A program made the position numbers and the translations under genes. This document shows positions 36,929 through 47,650 of a stretch of 64,000 bases of DNA, piece by piece. The stretch is from Rhodobacterales bacterium LSUCC0031 (lineage in GTDB: Bacteria > Pseudomonadota > Alphaproteobacteria > Rhodobacterales > Rhodobacteraceae). The DNA is taken from the NCBI GenBank assembly GCA_015689735.1, contig WVSP01000001.1, positions 1,166,001 through 1,230,000 on the forward strand, given 5' to 3'. Each line of letters begins with the position of its first letter. The stretch's first letter is position 1. Below the pieces are notes generated by a model. It searched no databases. It worked only from the letters and a program-made list of their open reading frames with translations, and had not been told where the DNA came from.

Positions 36929-37138
36929 TCAGATTTTTTGACCGCGCGGCCGCTGAAGGCCCTCGCGGCCCTGCGATAACGGGGTCTTGCCCGGCTTGCC
37001 CGAGGTATTGCGGCAGCGATCTGAGCAATAGCGGACATCGTCCCAGCATTTCTCCCACTTCTTGCGCCAAGCAAAAGGGCGCCCGCAGGTGACGCAGGTC
37101 TTGTGAGGGAGATCGGATTTCTTGCGCATGCGAGCCAT
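36929..37138 (-). CDS. DUF2256 zinc-finger-like small protein
   Basis: A 69-residue basic protein with four cysteines, KTCVTCGRPF and RYCSDRCR, around WRKKWEKCWDDV, which is the DUF2256 pattern. In many genomes this family sits beside cryptochrome/photolyase genes, as it does here (about 100 bases after the photolyase end). It may bind zinc; function unknown. Confidence 0.85.
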   Translation of the reverse strand: MARMRKKSDLPHKTCVTCGRPFAWRKKWEKCWDDVRYCSDRCRNTSGKPGKTPLSQGREGLQRPRGQKI

Positions 37139-37175
37139 GTGAGCGCATCTAGGGGCGATCGGCGTGACGGCCAGT

Positions 37176-37240
37176 GGGGGCTCTGCCCCCGCCGCGCGCA
37201 GGCGCGCGCCTCCCCCGGGATATTTTTGAAACGAAGAAGG
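37176..37240 (+). repeat. Dispersed intergenic repeat, copy C
   Basis: GGGGGC-TCT-GCCCCC stem (37176-37190), a GC-rich near-palindrome, then TCCCCCGG and GATATTTTTGAAACGAAGA, almost identical in its tail to copy A, 34 kb away. Unlike the other copies it is opposite to the flanking genes, lying between photolyase and DUF2256. Confidence 0.75.
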
Positions 37241-37241
37241 C

Positions 37242-38759
37242 CTAGAGATCGAAGCGCAACTGTCCTTGAGGGACAGCGGGGGGGCGGCGTTTTCTTGGGG
37301 CGCGATCATCGACGAAGTGGCGCGATTTGCGGCTCGCATGGCGGGTGATCAGCATTGCTGCCTCTTGCTGGAAGCCGTGGCCTGTGCGCACGGCCCAGAT
37401 CGTATCGCGGGCATGGCGGGCGGCGGCCGCGATATCGACGATGGGTTCAGGGTAGGTTTTGCCGAGGATGCGCGCGGCATTTGGCGCGGTCCAAGGGCTA
37501 TGGATATGGGCGTCTGGCAGGTCTGCGAGTTCAGGGCACCAGCGGCGGGTAAAGGCGCCTGCCGGATCTTGGTCATGGCCTTGCTTGACGGGGTTGTAAA
37601 TGCGCGGCGTGTTCATGCCTGTGGTGCCAGATTGCATCTGCATTTGCGGCCAATGGATGCCGGGCTCAAAGTCCGTGAAGCGGCGCGCGAGGATCGGGCC
37701 GGTGGCGCGCCAGTCGAGCCAGAGGTGGTAGCTGGCAAATGAGACAAGCATGGCGCGCATGCGGAAATTCAGCCAGCCCGTGGCGATGAGCGACCGCATG
37801 CAGGCATCGATGAAGGGGATGCCGGTTTCGCCCGTGGACCATGCGGCAAGGCGCGCGGGATCGGGGGTGTCAGGGCGCAGGCCGTCATAGGCGCGATGCA
37901 GGTTGCGCACCTCTAGATCGGGCTGATCTTCGAGTTTTTGCATGAAGTGATCGCGCCATGCCAGCCGTGCGGTAAAGCTTTGCGTGTTCGCGACCCCGAT
38001 CGGGTGGGGGGCTGTGCGGCCGAGATGATGGAGCGTTTCACGGCTGCTGATGATGCCCCATGCGAGGTGGGGCGAAAGGCGGGAACAGGCGTTTTCGCCT
38101 GCCAAGGGCGATGACATGGCGCGACGATAGACGTGACCGCGCTGCGTGAGAAAGCTATTGAGCAAGGCGTGTGCAGCGGGTCGGCCACCCTTTTGACGCT
38201 GGGGGCAGGGGTCGGGGGGCAGGCCCAGATCGCGCGCATTGGGGATGGGGCCGGGATCGCATGGCAGGGCTTGCAAGGCGGCCGGTAGGGGCAGGGGCGG
38301 CATGGCCATGGCCCGGTCACGCCGTGCAGCCCAGCCATCGCGATTGGACCGACCACGCGTAATGCCCGGTTGGGGTATCTCTTGCCATATGATCCCAGAG
38401 GCGCGCGCCCAAGCTGCAATGGCGCGGTCACGCGCATAGCTCCAGCCATTGCCGGTCTCTTCATGACTGTAGATCAGCTTGATGCCCGTCCGGGTGCAAA
38501 GCGTGGCAAGCACCTGTTGCGCGGGGCCTTGGCGAATGATCAGGGGCGCGCCCAAGGCGGCGAGATCCAAGCGCAAGGCGGCGAGGCTTTCGGCCACGAA
38601 TTCCCATTGCCGGGCGCTGGCATCGGCCTGCGCCCAAGCGGCGGGATCGGCGATGAAGAGCGGCAGCACGCGGCCGCCCCGCGCTGCGGCCTCGGCGAGT
38701 GCGGGGTTGTCGGCAACCCGGAGGTCGCGCTTGAACCAAACAAGAACATCCTGACCCAT
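37242..38759 (-). CDS. Cryptochrome/photolyase family protein
   Basis: A 505-residue flavoprotein with an N-terminal antenna-binding domain (VLVWFKRDLRVADNPAL) and a C-terminal FAD domain (IPFIDACMRSLIATGWLNFRMR and WPQMQMQSGTTGMN). RIYNPVKQGHDQDPAG marks the subgroup common in marine alphaproteobacteria. It probably repairs UV pyrimidine dimers with light. The C-terminus is basic. The start at 38759 is the first Met ahead of the antenna fold. Divergent from pepN. Confidence 0.88.
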   Translation of the reverse strand: MGQDVLVWFKRDLRVADNPALAEAAARGGRVLPLFIADPAAWAQADASARQWEFVAESLAALRLDLAALGAPLIIRQGPAQQVLATLCTRTGIKLIYSHEETGNGWSYARDRAIAAWARASGIIWQEIPQPGITRGRSNRDGWAARRDRAMAMPPLPLPAALQALPCDPGPIPNARDLGLPPDPCPQRQKGGRPAAHALLNSFLTQRGHVYRRAMSSPLAGENACSRLSPHLAWGIISSRETLHHLGRTAPHPIGVANTQSFTARLAWRDHFMQKLEDQPDLEVRNLHRAYDGLRPDTPDPARLAAWSTGETGIPFIDACMRSLIATGWLNFRMRAMLVSFASYHLWLDWRATGPILARRFTDFEPGIHWPQMQMQSGTTGMNTPRIYNPVKQGHDQDPAGAFTRRWCPELADLPDAHIHSPWTAPNAARILGKTYPEPIVDIAAAARHARDTIWAVRTGHGFQQEAAMLITRHASRKSRHFVDDRAPRKRRPPAVPQGQLRFDL

Positions 38760-38864
38760 GACCAGGCACATAGCGGCACTTGCGGCGCTGTCAAAGGGGG
38801 GTGCTTGCGGTGCGGGGCAGGCCGCCCTAGCCTGCGCGCGCATGCCGAACCGGAGGGACCGCCC

Positions 38865-41480
38865 ATGTCGCAGGCCGCGCCGCACCAGACCTATCTCGCC
38901 GATTATCGCCCGCCTGCCTATCTAGTCGATCACGTGCATTTGACATTTCGCTTGACGGCCAAAGGCACGCGCGTCGTGTCGCGTATCCGTTTTCGGGCAA
39001 ACCCGGCCGGCGATGGTGGCGATCTGTGGCTCGATGGCGAGGGGCTGGCCTTGATCGGGGCAGCCATCGACGGGGTGGCGTTGATGGCGGGGGATTACCT
39101 GATCACGGGCGCGGGCCTGCGGGTGGCTGCCGCGCGGTTGCCCGCGCGAGACTTCACTTGGGAGGCCGAAGTCGCGATCGACCCTGCCGCCAATACCGCG
39201 CTTGAGGGGCTTTACCTGTCAAATGGCATGTTCTGCACCCAATGCGAGGCCGAGGGGTTTCGCAAGATCACTTACTATCCCGACCGTCCCGATGTGATGG
39301 CGCCGTTTGATGTGCGCATTGAAAGCGATCTGCCGGTCTTGTTGTCGAACGGCAATCCGGCGGGGCAGGGACCGGGATGGGCCGAATGGCACGATCCCTG
39401 GCCCAAGCCCGCCTATCTGTTCGCGCTGGTGGCCGGTGACCTATTGGCGCATGCCGATCACTTTACCACGATGGAGGGGCGCGATGTGGCGCTCAATATC
39501 TGGGTGCGTCCGGGTGACGAAGGAAAATGCAGCTATGCGATGGATGCGCTCAAGCGGTCGATGGTGTGGGATGAGGAGGTCTATGGCCGCGCTTATGACT
39601 TGGATATTTTCAATATCGTGGCGGTCGATGATTTCAATATGGGCGCGATGGAGAATAAGGGGTTGAACATTTTCAACTCTAAATTCGTTTTGGCCAGCCC
39701 CGAGACCGCCACCGATCGCGATTATGAATTCATCGAGAGCATCGTGGCGCATGAGTATTTTCATAATTGGACCGGCAATCGCGTCACCTGTCGTGACTGG
39801 TTCCAGCTTTGTCTGAAAGAGGGGCTGACGGTGTTTCGCGACCAGCAGTTCAGCGCAGATGCGCGCTCGGCCCCGGTGCAGCGTATCGCCGATGTGATGC
39901 AGCTGCGCGCGCGCCAATTCCGCGAGGATGCCGGCCCCTTGGCCCATAATGTCCGCCCCGAAGCCTATGCCGAAATCAATAATTTCTACACCGCGACGGT
40001 CTATGAAAAGGGGGCCGAGGTCATTGGCATGCTGCGCCGTTTGGTCGGAGCGCAGACCTATCGCGCAGCGCTGGACCTTTATTTCGAACGCCATGATGGT
40101 CAGGCTTGCACGATCGAGGATTGGCTGGCTGTCTTTGCCGAGGTCTCGGGCCGCGACCTGTCACAGTTCAAGCTCTGGTACGCGCAAGCCGGCACACCGC
40201 GCCTATCGGCGGCATGGGCGCGCGATGATGAGCGGTTCACGCTCACGCTGCGCCAAGAGGTGCCGCCGACACCCGGCCAGCCGCAGAAATCGCCCATGGT
40301 GATCCCCGTCGCGCTGGGGCTATTGGATCAGGACGGGGTCGAGATCTTGCCCGAGACCTTGGTCGTGCTCGATCAGGCCGAGGCGGTGATCCCTTTCGAT
40401 CTGTCCGCGCTTTGTCAGGCCGTGGGCCGCGCGCTGCCCGATCGCGTGATCCCCTCGCTGTTGCGCGGGTTCTCGGCGCCGGTGATCCTCGATGCGCCCT
40501 TGTCGCGGGATGATCGGTTGGTGCTGTTGGCCCATGACAGCGACCGCTTCAACCGCTGGGAGGCGGGGCGGATGCTGATCCGCGAGACGCTTCTGGCGAT
40601 GCTTTCGGGGGGCGCGCCGGACCCGGCCCTTTTCGCGGCGCTTGGGCATGTTTTGCGCGATGAGGGGGTCGATCCGGCCTTTCGGGCGCTGATCCTGGCG
40701 CTGCCATCTGAGGATGATCTGGCCCAAGCTGCCCATGAGGGTGGGGTCGTGCCTGACCCGGTCATGATCCATGCGGTGCGGCGGCGGTTCCAGATTGCCA
40801 TGGCCACGGCCCTAGCCCCCGATCTGGGCGCCCTCTACGCGGTGATGGAATCGGGTGCGGCCTATGCCCCCGATGCCGATCAGGCAGCCCGGCGCGCCTT
40901 GCGCAACGCCGCTCTACATCTGTTGACGCTGGTCGAGGGGCCCGCGCGCGCGCGCGCCCATTACGATGCCGCAAGCAACATGACCGATGAGATCGCGGCG
41001 CTGACCGCCTTGCTCGAGATCGAAGAGGATGCGGTCGCGGATCGGTTCCTTGACCGTTGGCAGGATGATCGTCTTGTTATGGACAAATGGTTTATGGCGC
41101 GGGTCAGCCATGCCGCGCCGTCACGCGCTGTGGCGGTGGCGCGCGAATTGTCGGCGCATCCGCTGTTTGACTGGACCAATCCCAACCGCTTCCGCGCGCT
41201 GATTGGGGGGCTGACGGCGGGCAATCCGGCAGGGTTTCACGACCCAAGCGGGGCGGGCTATGACTTTGTCGCGGAATGGCTTATCAAGCTCGATGCGCGC
41301 AACCCGCAGACCGCCGCCCGCATGTCCACCGCTTTCGAGACGTGGCGGCGCTATGATGCAGACAGGCAGGCGATGATCCTGGGCGTGCTTGACCGCATCG
41401 CCGCACAGCCGGGTTTGAGCCGCGATCTGGCCGAGATGGTCGGGCGCATGCGCGCGGCCGGAAAGGGTGGGGCCGGTTGA
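38865..41480 (+). CDS. pepN: Aminopeptidase N
   Basis: An 871-residue M1 zinc aminopeptidase. GAMENKG begins near residue 260 and the zinc motif H296-E-Y-F-H300-NW follows; the distal Glu is in LKEGLTVFRDQQF. The four-domain length is that of E. coli PepN. The frame remains open far upstream, but ATG 38865 with CGGAGGG is the only start consistent with the family. It takes amino acids from peptide N-termini in the cytoplasm. Confidence 0.95.
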   Translation: MSQAAPHQTYLADYRPPAYLVDHVHLTFRLTAKGTRVVSRIRFRANPAGDGGDLWLDGEGLALIGAAIDGVALMAGDYLITGAGLRVAAARLPARDFTWEAEVAIDPAANTALEGLYLSNGMFCTQCEAEGFRKITYYPDRPDVMAPFDVRIESDLPVLLSNGNPAGQGPGWAEWHDPWPKPAYLFALVAGDLLAHADHFTTMEGRDVALNIWVRPGDEGKCSYAMDALKRSMVWDEEVYGRAYDLDIFNIVAVDDFNMGAMENKGLNIFNSKFVLASPETATDRDYEFIESIVAHEYFHNWTGNRVTCRDWFQLCLKEGLTVFRDQQFSADARSAPVQRIADVMQLRARQFREDAGPLAHNVRPEAYAEINNFYTATVYEKGAEVIGMLRRLVGAQTYRAALDLYFERHDGQACTIEDWLAVFAEVSGRDLSQFKLWYAQAGTPRLSAAWARDDERFTLTLRQEVPPTPGQPQKSPMVIPVALGLLDQDGVEILPETLVVLDQAEAVIPFDLSALCQAVGRALPDRVIPSLLRGFSAPVILDAPLSRDDRLVLLAHDSDRFNRWEAGRMLIRETLLAMLSGGAPDPALFAALGHVLRDEGVDPAFRALILALPSEDDLAQAAHEGGVVPDPVMIHAVRRRFQIAMATALAPDLGALYAVMESGAAYAPDADQAARRALRNAALHLLTLVEGPARARAHYDAASNMTDEIAALTALLEIEEDAVADRFLDRWQDDRLVMDKWFMARVSHAAPSRAVAVARELSAHPLFDWTNPNRFRALIGGLTAGNPAGFHDPSGAGYDFVAEWLIKLDARNPQTAARMSTAFETWRRYDADRQAMILGVLDRIAAQPGLSRDLAEMVGRMRAAGKGGAG

Positions 41481-41516
41481 CGCTGGCTTTGAATATGTGT
41501 GGAGAGATGAAGGGGA

Positions 41517-42284
41517 TCAGGCGCGCATCTGGGCGATGCCCCAGACGAGCGCGATCAAGATGGGCTGATGGATGAGATAGACCAAAAGGCTGTTGCGCCC
41601 CGCCCAGAGCAGAGGGCGCACCGATCCGGGCGGCTGCCAGAGCGCAAGCCTGCCCCATAATCCCGCGCGCGCCATCAGTTTGGCCGTGGCCAACCCCAAA
41701 AGAAACGGCGCAAGCCACGGGAAAAGCGGCACATAATCCACCGAACGGATGCTTGTCGCCTGTAGCCCCGTCCACCATAGCCAAGCCGGGTCGAACAGTG
41801 CAAAGCGCATATGCTGGGGCAGCCAGAAAACCACGATTGCTAGGGTCATCAGCACCGCAATCGGCAATCGGAGCAGCGCCAAGCCCACGAGGCTTGCCGC
41901 CGCAATCGCGTGCAGGATACCGAAAAAGATAAAGGCGTCTGGCATGGCGATCATCGTGGCGAGCGTGATCGCACAGGCGGCGGCGATCAGCCCGGCCAAG
42001 CGCCGCAAAAAGCCCGACCAGCGGATCGCCCTGCCATGGGCCAGCCAAAGGCTGATGCCCGCGAGAAACAGGAAGCTGCCCGCCGTGAGATAGGCAAGCC
42101 ATCGCCAGCCCGGTTGCATCGCCGTATCAGGCGCGATCAGGCCAAAGAGGGCCAGATCAAACACAAGGTGAAACACGGCCATCGTGACCAGCGCACATGC
42201 GCGCGCAAGGTCAAGGGCCGCGATCCGAGCGGCGGCGCGGGCGGGCGGGACAAGATCAGCAGTCGGCGGTCGCGCGTATTGCAT
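41517..42284 (-). CDS. DUF1624 heparan-alpha-glucosaminide acetyltransferase-like protein
   Basis: A 255-residue, seven- to eight-helix membrane protein of the DUF1624/HGSNAT-like family. RIAALDLARACALVTMAVFHLVFDL at the N-terminus and LLWAGRNSLLVYLIHQP at the C-terminus are the family marks. Related proteins move acyl groups across membranes, but the substrate is unknown. It converges on pepN, 36 bases away. Confidence 0.8.
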   Translation of the reverse strand: MQYARPPTADLVPPARAAARIAALDLARACALVTMAVFHLVFDLALFGLIAPDTAMQPGWRWLAYLTAGSFLFLAGISLWLAHGRAIRWSGFLRRLAGLIAAACAITLATMIAMPDAFIFFGILHAIAAASLVGLALLRLPIAVLMTLAIVVFWLPQHMRFALFDPAWLWWTGLQATSIRSVDYVPLFPWLAPFLLGLATAKLMARAGLWGRLALWQPPGSVRPLLWAGRNSLLVYLIHQPILIALVWGIAQMRA

Positions 42285-42419
42285 ATCGCCACGCTAACAA
42301 TCGCAACGCGCAAAGCCCATCGTGGTTGTGCGATCCAACCGATTGTCGTGACGATTTCGCGTGGGGCCGTGTCTGTTTGACCATGCAGGCACCTGGATAG
42401 CGGTGCCGTTTGAGCGGCT

Positions 42420-43028
42420 TTAGCCTTGGCAATAGGGCTGTTGGCGCACCCAATTGCGGATATCTTCGCGCTTGCGGGCTTGGCTGGGATGCAATGGCCC
42501 CCAATCGGCGGCGACCCCTCGCCTGCCATGTGCGATGACCCCGTCGCGCGGCACGGTCTCGGCCCAGATGCGCAGGGCGCAGCTGACATTCGCCGCCCCA
42601 TCAAGAAGCGCCTGACCGCTAGTGGCTTGACAGCCATAGCCCTCTGCGGTGGCCGGGCTGATCTGCACAAGGCCATACCAGCGCCCGCCGCCGCCAATCG
42701 CGGTCTCGGTCCAGGTGCTTTCATGGCGTGCAAGCGACGACATCAACCCAAGCCAAAAAGCGGAACGTGCGGGCTTGTCGGCCTCAGGATAGGCGGGGCA
42801 CCACATGTCGATATCTTCTGGCACAGTCTCCGGCAGGACGGCAGCGTGGCTCTCGAGAGCGGCAAGCCCAGCCACCTCCCATGCCTCGGCTTGCGGCACA
42901 TGATCCCAGCGCATTGGGAAACGTTCATCATTCAGCCCGCGGGTGCTGTAGTTCTGACCCGTGACGCAACCCGAGAGCAGCAGCAAGGCCAGCGCCGCGC
43001 GGGCGGTGTTCTTGAAGATGTTGGTCAT
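42420..43028 (-). CDS. Lytic transglycosylase-like lipoprotein
   Basis: A 202-residue lipoprotein with a lipobox LLSGC near residue 21. The catalytic region SSLARHESTWTE and GRWYGLVQISPATAEGYGC matches the transglycosylase (SLT) fold, with the Glu of HEST as the likely general acid. It would cut peptidoglycan from the outer membrane side. It is divergent from gatB; the 217 bases between hold no other feature I can see. Confidence 0.83.
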   Translation of the reverse strand: MTNIFKNTARAALALLLLSGCVTGQNYSTRGLNDERFPMRWDHVPQAEAWEVAGLAALESHAAVLPETVPEDIDMWCPAYPEADKPARSAFWLGLMSSLARHESTWTETAIGGGGRWYGLVQISPATAEGYGCQATSGQALLDGAANVSCALRIWAETVPRDGVIAHGRRGVAADWGPLHPSQARKREDIRNWVRQQPYCQG

Positions 43029-43245
43029 CAGGAGCGTTGCATATCTTTCGTGGTGGCGCAGAGCTGACAGCGGTGTGTGACCGGCGCGGGCGCGTCAAGG
43101 CAACAGGAGAAGTGAAATTAGCCTCATTTGGGCGATATCTTGCCGAACGATTGCCGCATCTTTCCCCATCGCTCTGACCGCGCCGCCCCTTGCCCCGAAA
43201 GCGCCACTGACCTAAACGCGTGGCGTGACGTGACGGAGGCCCAGC

Positions 43246-44760
43246 ATGCTCGACCTGACCTACGAGACCCCCAAGCCCAAGGTGATTGCGGGCGCCAAGC
43301 ATGATTGGGAACTGGTGATCGGCATGGAGGTGCATGCCCAGGTTTCCTCGCAGTCCAAGCTTTTCTCGGGCGCCTCGACCCGCTTCGGGGCCGAACCCAA
43401 TGCCAATGTGGCCTTCGTCGATGCGGGCATGCCGGGCATGCTGCCGGTGATCAACGAATATTGCGTGGCCCAGGCGGTGCGCACGGGCCTGGGGCTGAAG
43501 GCCGCGATCCATCTGCGCTCGGCCTTTGACCGCAAGAATTATTTCTACCCCGATCTGCCGCAGGGCTACCAGATTTCCCAGCTCTACCACCCCATCGTGG
43601 GCGAGGGCGAGGTGCTGGTCGAGATGGGCGATGGTTCCGCGCGCCTTGTCCGCATCGAGCGTATTCACCTGGAACAGGATGCGGGCAAGTCGATCCATGA
43701 CATGGACCCGGCACTTTCCTTCGTCGATCTGAATCGCACGGGCGTGGCCTTGATGGAGATCGTCAGCCGCCCCGACATCCGCGGACCCGAGGAAGCGGCG
43801 GCCTATGTCGCGAAACTGCGCCAGATCATGCTCTATCTCGGCACCTGTGACGGCAACATGCAAAACGGCAATCTGCGCGCCGATGTGAACGTCTCTGTCT
43901 GTCTGCCGGGCGCCTATGAACGCTACCAGGCGACACAGGATTTCAGCCATCTCGGCACGCGCTGCGAGATCAAGAACATGAATTCGCTGCGTTTCATCCA
44001 ACAAGCCATCGAGTATGAGGCGCGCCGCCAGATCGCCATTCTTGAGGCGGGCGGCAAGGTCGATCAGGAAACCCGCCTCTATGATCCCGACAAGGGCGAG
44101 ACGCGGTCGATGCGCTCCAAGGAAGAGGCGCATGATTACCGCTACTTCCCCGATCCCGATCTTCTGCCGCTCGAGATCGAACAGGCTTGGGTCGATGACA
44201 TCGCGGCCGCCTTGCCGGAACTGCCCGATGCGAAAAAGGCCCGCTTCATCGGCGATTACGGCCTGTCGGATTACGATGCGAGCGTGCTCACCGCCGATCT
44301 GGATGCCGCGCATTTCTTCGAGGCCGTGGTGGTCGAGGCGGGCGATGGCAAGATGGCGGCCAACTGGGTCATCAACGAGCTGTTCGGCCGCCTGAAAAAG
44401 GACGAGGCCGACATCACCCAAAGCCCCGTCAGCCCCGCGCAATTGGGCGGCATCATCCGGCTCATCAAATCGGGCGACATCTCGGGCAAGATCGCCAAGG
44501 ATGTCTTCGAGATCGTCTTCACCGAAGGCGGCGATCCAGCCGAGATCGTCGCGGCGCGTGGCCTGAAACAGGTGACAGACACCGGCGCGATCGAGGCCGC
44601 GGTGGACGCGATCATCGCCGCCAACCCCGATCAGGTCGAAAAGGCCAAACAGAACCCCAAGCTTGCGGGCTGGTTCGTCGGTCAGGTGATGAAGGCGACA
44701 GGCGGCAAGGCCAACCCGGCGGCGGTCAACGCCTTGGTCAGCGCCAAGCTGGGGCTCTGA
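43246..44760 (+). CDS. gatB: Aspartyl/glutamyl-tRNA amidotransferase subunit B
   Basis: A 504-residue GatB, which with GatA and GatC turns Glu-tRNA(Gln) or Asp-tRNA(Asn) into the amide form. The kinase-like core has [22 protein letters not shown] and [19 protein letters not shown]; the C-terminal helical and YqeY-like domains (about residue 340 onward) bind tRNA. Length is normal. gatA and gatC are not in the window. GGAGG precedes the ATG. Confidence 0.96.
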   Translation: MLDLTYETPKPKVIAGAKHDWELVIGMEVHAQVSSQSKLFSGASTRFGAEPNANVAFVDAGMPGMLPVINEYCVAQAVRTGLGLKAAIHLRSAFDRKNYFYPDLPQGYQISQLYHPIVGEGEVLVEMGDGSARLVRIERIHLEQDAGKSIHDMDPALSFVDLNRTGVALMEIVSRPDIRGPEEAAAYVAKLRQIMLYLGTCDGNMQNGNLRADVNVSVCLPGAYERYQATQDFSHLGTRCEIKNMNSLRFIQQAIEYEARRQIAILEAGGKVDQETRLYDPDKGETRSMRSKEEAHDYRYFPDPDLLPLEIEQAWVDDIAAALPELPDAKKARFIGDYGLSDYDASVLTADLDAAHFFEAVVVEAGDGKMAANWVINELFGRLKKDEADITQSPVSPAQLGGIIRLIKSGDISGKIAKDVFEIVFTEGGDPAEIVAARGLKQVTDTGAIEAAVDAIIAANPDQVEKAKQNPKLAGWFVGQVMKATGGKANPAAVNALVSAKLGL

Positions 44761-44776
44761 GGGCGGCGTGCAGCAG

Positions 44777-44932
44777 TTAGCCCGCTGGCACCTTGTCGGT
44801 CGATAGGCCCGCCGCGGGGTTCGTGGGGCTGCACAGATCGTCTGACAAGCGGGCGCAATCCGTGCGCGTGCGATCGCAGGCTGCCAAGCCCAAAATGCTG
44901 ATAAAGACGAGCGGGATGAGCGACGCTTTCAT
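44777..44932 (-). CDS. Small lipoprotein
   Basis: A 51-residue protein with a short signal peptide and lipobox ILGLAAC (Cys at about residue 18), followed by a Cys-containing tail (DCARLSDDLC). GGAGGACC precedes the start. It converges on gatB, 16 bases away. No family recognised. Confidence 0.7.
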   Translation of the reverse strand: MKASLIPLVFISILGLAACDRTRTDCARLSDDLCSPTNPAAGLSTDKVPAG

Positions 44933-45046
44933 GGTGGGTCCTCCGACTAGGGCGCGACCCGCGATAGGGCTGCGCGCATTACGACACGCAGCCAAGCATT
45001 GCATGAGATCACGCGCGGACGCCTTGACCACGATCATTGGCGAAAT

Positions 45047-45070
45047 GGGGCGGGCGTGTCACTCCGCCCC
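45047..45070 (-). terminator. Terminator after aspC
   Basis: Seven-pair stem GGGGCGG/CCGCCCC with a ten-base loop, located 8 bases after the aminotransferase stop; on the minus strand it is followed by ATTTC. A short T-run makes this a modest terminator. Confidence 0.5.
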
Positions 45071-45077
45071 GTTCAGG

Positions 45078-46313
<1,236 letters not shown>

Positions 46314-46394
46314 TCAGGGCTTCGGGTGGTCTTTTTGTCGGCACAGCATTAGGGTGCCATCACGTCGCGATCAAGCCGAGAAGGGGAGAGCGAG

Positions 46395-46799
46395 ATGACA
46401 ACCGATGTAGAACATGGTCCGGGCTGGTATGATGCCGATACCGCCACCTTGGGCGATCGCATTACCGGCGCACGCGAGGCCAGCGGCCTGAGCCAATCGG
46501 AACTTGCCCGGCGCCTGGGCGTCAAGCTTGCCACGATCCGCACATGGGAAAACGATCAGGCCGAACCGCGCGCCAACAAGCTGCAAATGCTCGCGGGCAT
46601 GTTGAATGTGTCGATCATGTGGCTGTTGACGGGCAGGGGTGACGGGCTCGACGGCCCCGAAGAGCATGCGACATTGCCTGATGATCTGGTGGCGCTTCTT
46701 GATGAATTGCGCCAAACACGGCTGGAACAGGCGCGGCTTGCAGACCGCATGGGCCGACTTGAAAAGCGGCTGCGCCTTGCGTTGAGCCAAGGGGTGTAA
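46395..46799 (+). CDS. XRE-family regulator with coiled-coil tail
   Basis: A 134-residue protein with an XRE helix-turn-helix (GLSQSELARRLGVKLATIRTWEN, about residues 30-52) and a helical tail with heptads (LDELRQTRLEQARLADRMGRLEKRL). Five bases separate it from sdhE. Targets unknown; the tail probably drives dimer formation. Confidence 0.87.
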   Translation: MTTDVEHGPGWYDADTATLGDRITGAREASGLSQSELARRLGVKLATIRTWENDQAEPRANKLQMLAGMLNVSIMWLLTGRGDGLDGPEEHATLPDDLVALLDELRQTRLEQARLADRMGRLEKRLRLALSQGV

Positions 46800-46804
46800 G
46801 GGCG

Positions 46805-47080
46805 ATGGAAACACGCGAGATCAGGTTGAAGCGACTGAAAATGCGCGCAGGTCACCGCGGGATCAAGGAAATGGATTTGATTCTTGGTGGATGGGCTGCG
46901 CGCAATCTCGATACGGCTGATGATGCCACGCTTGACGCCTTCGAGGCGCTGATGGCCGAGGCCGATCAAGATCTTTATGCGTGGGTCAGCGGCCAAGCCG
47001 AGGCACCCGCACTGTTGCAGCCTTTCTTGGCGGTGCTCGCCGCCGATATCGATGCGGTGCAAAATTCGGTCGCGCGTTAA
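46805..47080 (+). CDS. sdhE: Succinate dehydrogenase flavinylation factor SdhE
   Basis: A 91-residue SdhE/SDH5 protein, which helps attach FAD to succinate dehydrogenase. The RGxxE motif is present in HRGIKEMDLILGGWA (about residues 18-32). It follows the XRE gene closely and is not linked to the sdh genes here. Confidence 0.92.
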   Translation: METREIRLKRLKMRAGHRGIKEMDLILGGWAARNLDTADDATLDAFEALMAEADQDLYAWVSGQAEAPALLQPFLAVLAADIDAVQNSVAR

Positions 47081-47138
47081 CGCAATCTTGGCGATTCAAC
47101 GTGCAAACCGGGGCAAAGCATAAGATGCGGAGCCCATG

Positions 47139-47636
47139 ATGAGTATGCACGCGCCATTCGCGACAACGTCCCGATCCGGATTTCTGGTCGGCTATTTGGA
47201 GTCTTTGTCATTGGTGGAGCGTTTGCACCGCCTGTTGCTCGATGTCATCAAGGATGAGTTCGAGCGCTTGGGCATTCTCGACATCAATGCCGTGCAAGCG
47301 CTTTTGCTTTTCAACATTGGTGAACACGAGGTCACGGCAGGCGAGCTAAAGACCCGCGGCTATTACCAAGGCTCCAACGTTTCCTATAATCTCAAGAAAC
47401 TTGTGGAAACAGGCTACATGCACCACCAGCGCTGCGAGATTGACCGCCGTTCTGTGCGCGTGCGTCTTACCGAAAAGGGCCGCAATGTGCGTGATATCGT
47501 CGGCAAGCTGTTTGTCCGTCACGCCGAGGGGCTTGAGAAGAACGGGGTGCTGAACCTCGACGCGCTCGATCGGATCAGCCATTCGCTCAAACGGATTGAA
47601 CGTTATTGGTCCGATCAGATCCGCTATATCTACTAA
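47139..47636 (+). CDS. ldtR: LdtR-type winged-helix regulator
   Basis: A 165-residue MarR-superfamily protein closely matching LdtR of alphaproteobacteria: DEFERLGILDINAVQALLLFNIG-like N-terminal helices and YYQGSNVSYNLKKLVETGYM as recognition helix, then the wing CEIDRRSVRVRLTEKG. LdtR controls an L,D-transpeptidase and osmotic stress genes in Liberibacter. ATG 47139 is chosen over 47136 for spacing to GGAG. It converges on ccmG. Confidence 0.87.
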   Translation: MSMHAPFATTSRSGFLVGYLESLSLVERLHRLLLDVIKDEFERLGILDINAVQALLLFNIGEHEVTAGELKTRGYYQGSNVSYNLKKLVETGYMHHQRCEIDRRSVRVRLTEKGRNVRDIVGKLFVRHAEGLEKNGVLNLDALDRISHSLKRIERYWSDQIRYIY

Positions 47637-47650
47637 AAGCGTGCGCGGTA

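Noticed and set aside
38370-38864. N-terminal extension of the pepN frame
   Set aside because: It overlaps the photolyase gene on the other strand and adds 165 residues not found in aminopeptidase N.
42928-44442. A 504-codon open frame antisense to gatB
   Set aside because: It overlaps gatB entirely, and gatB carries all family motifs.
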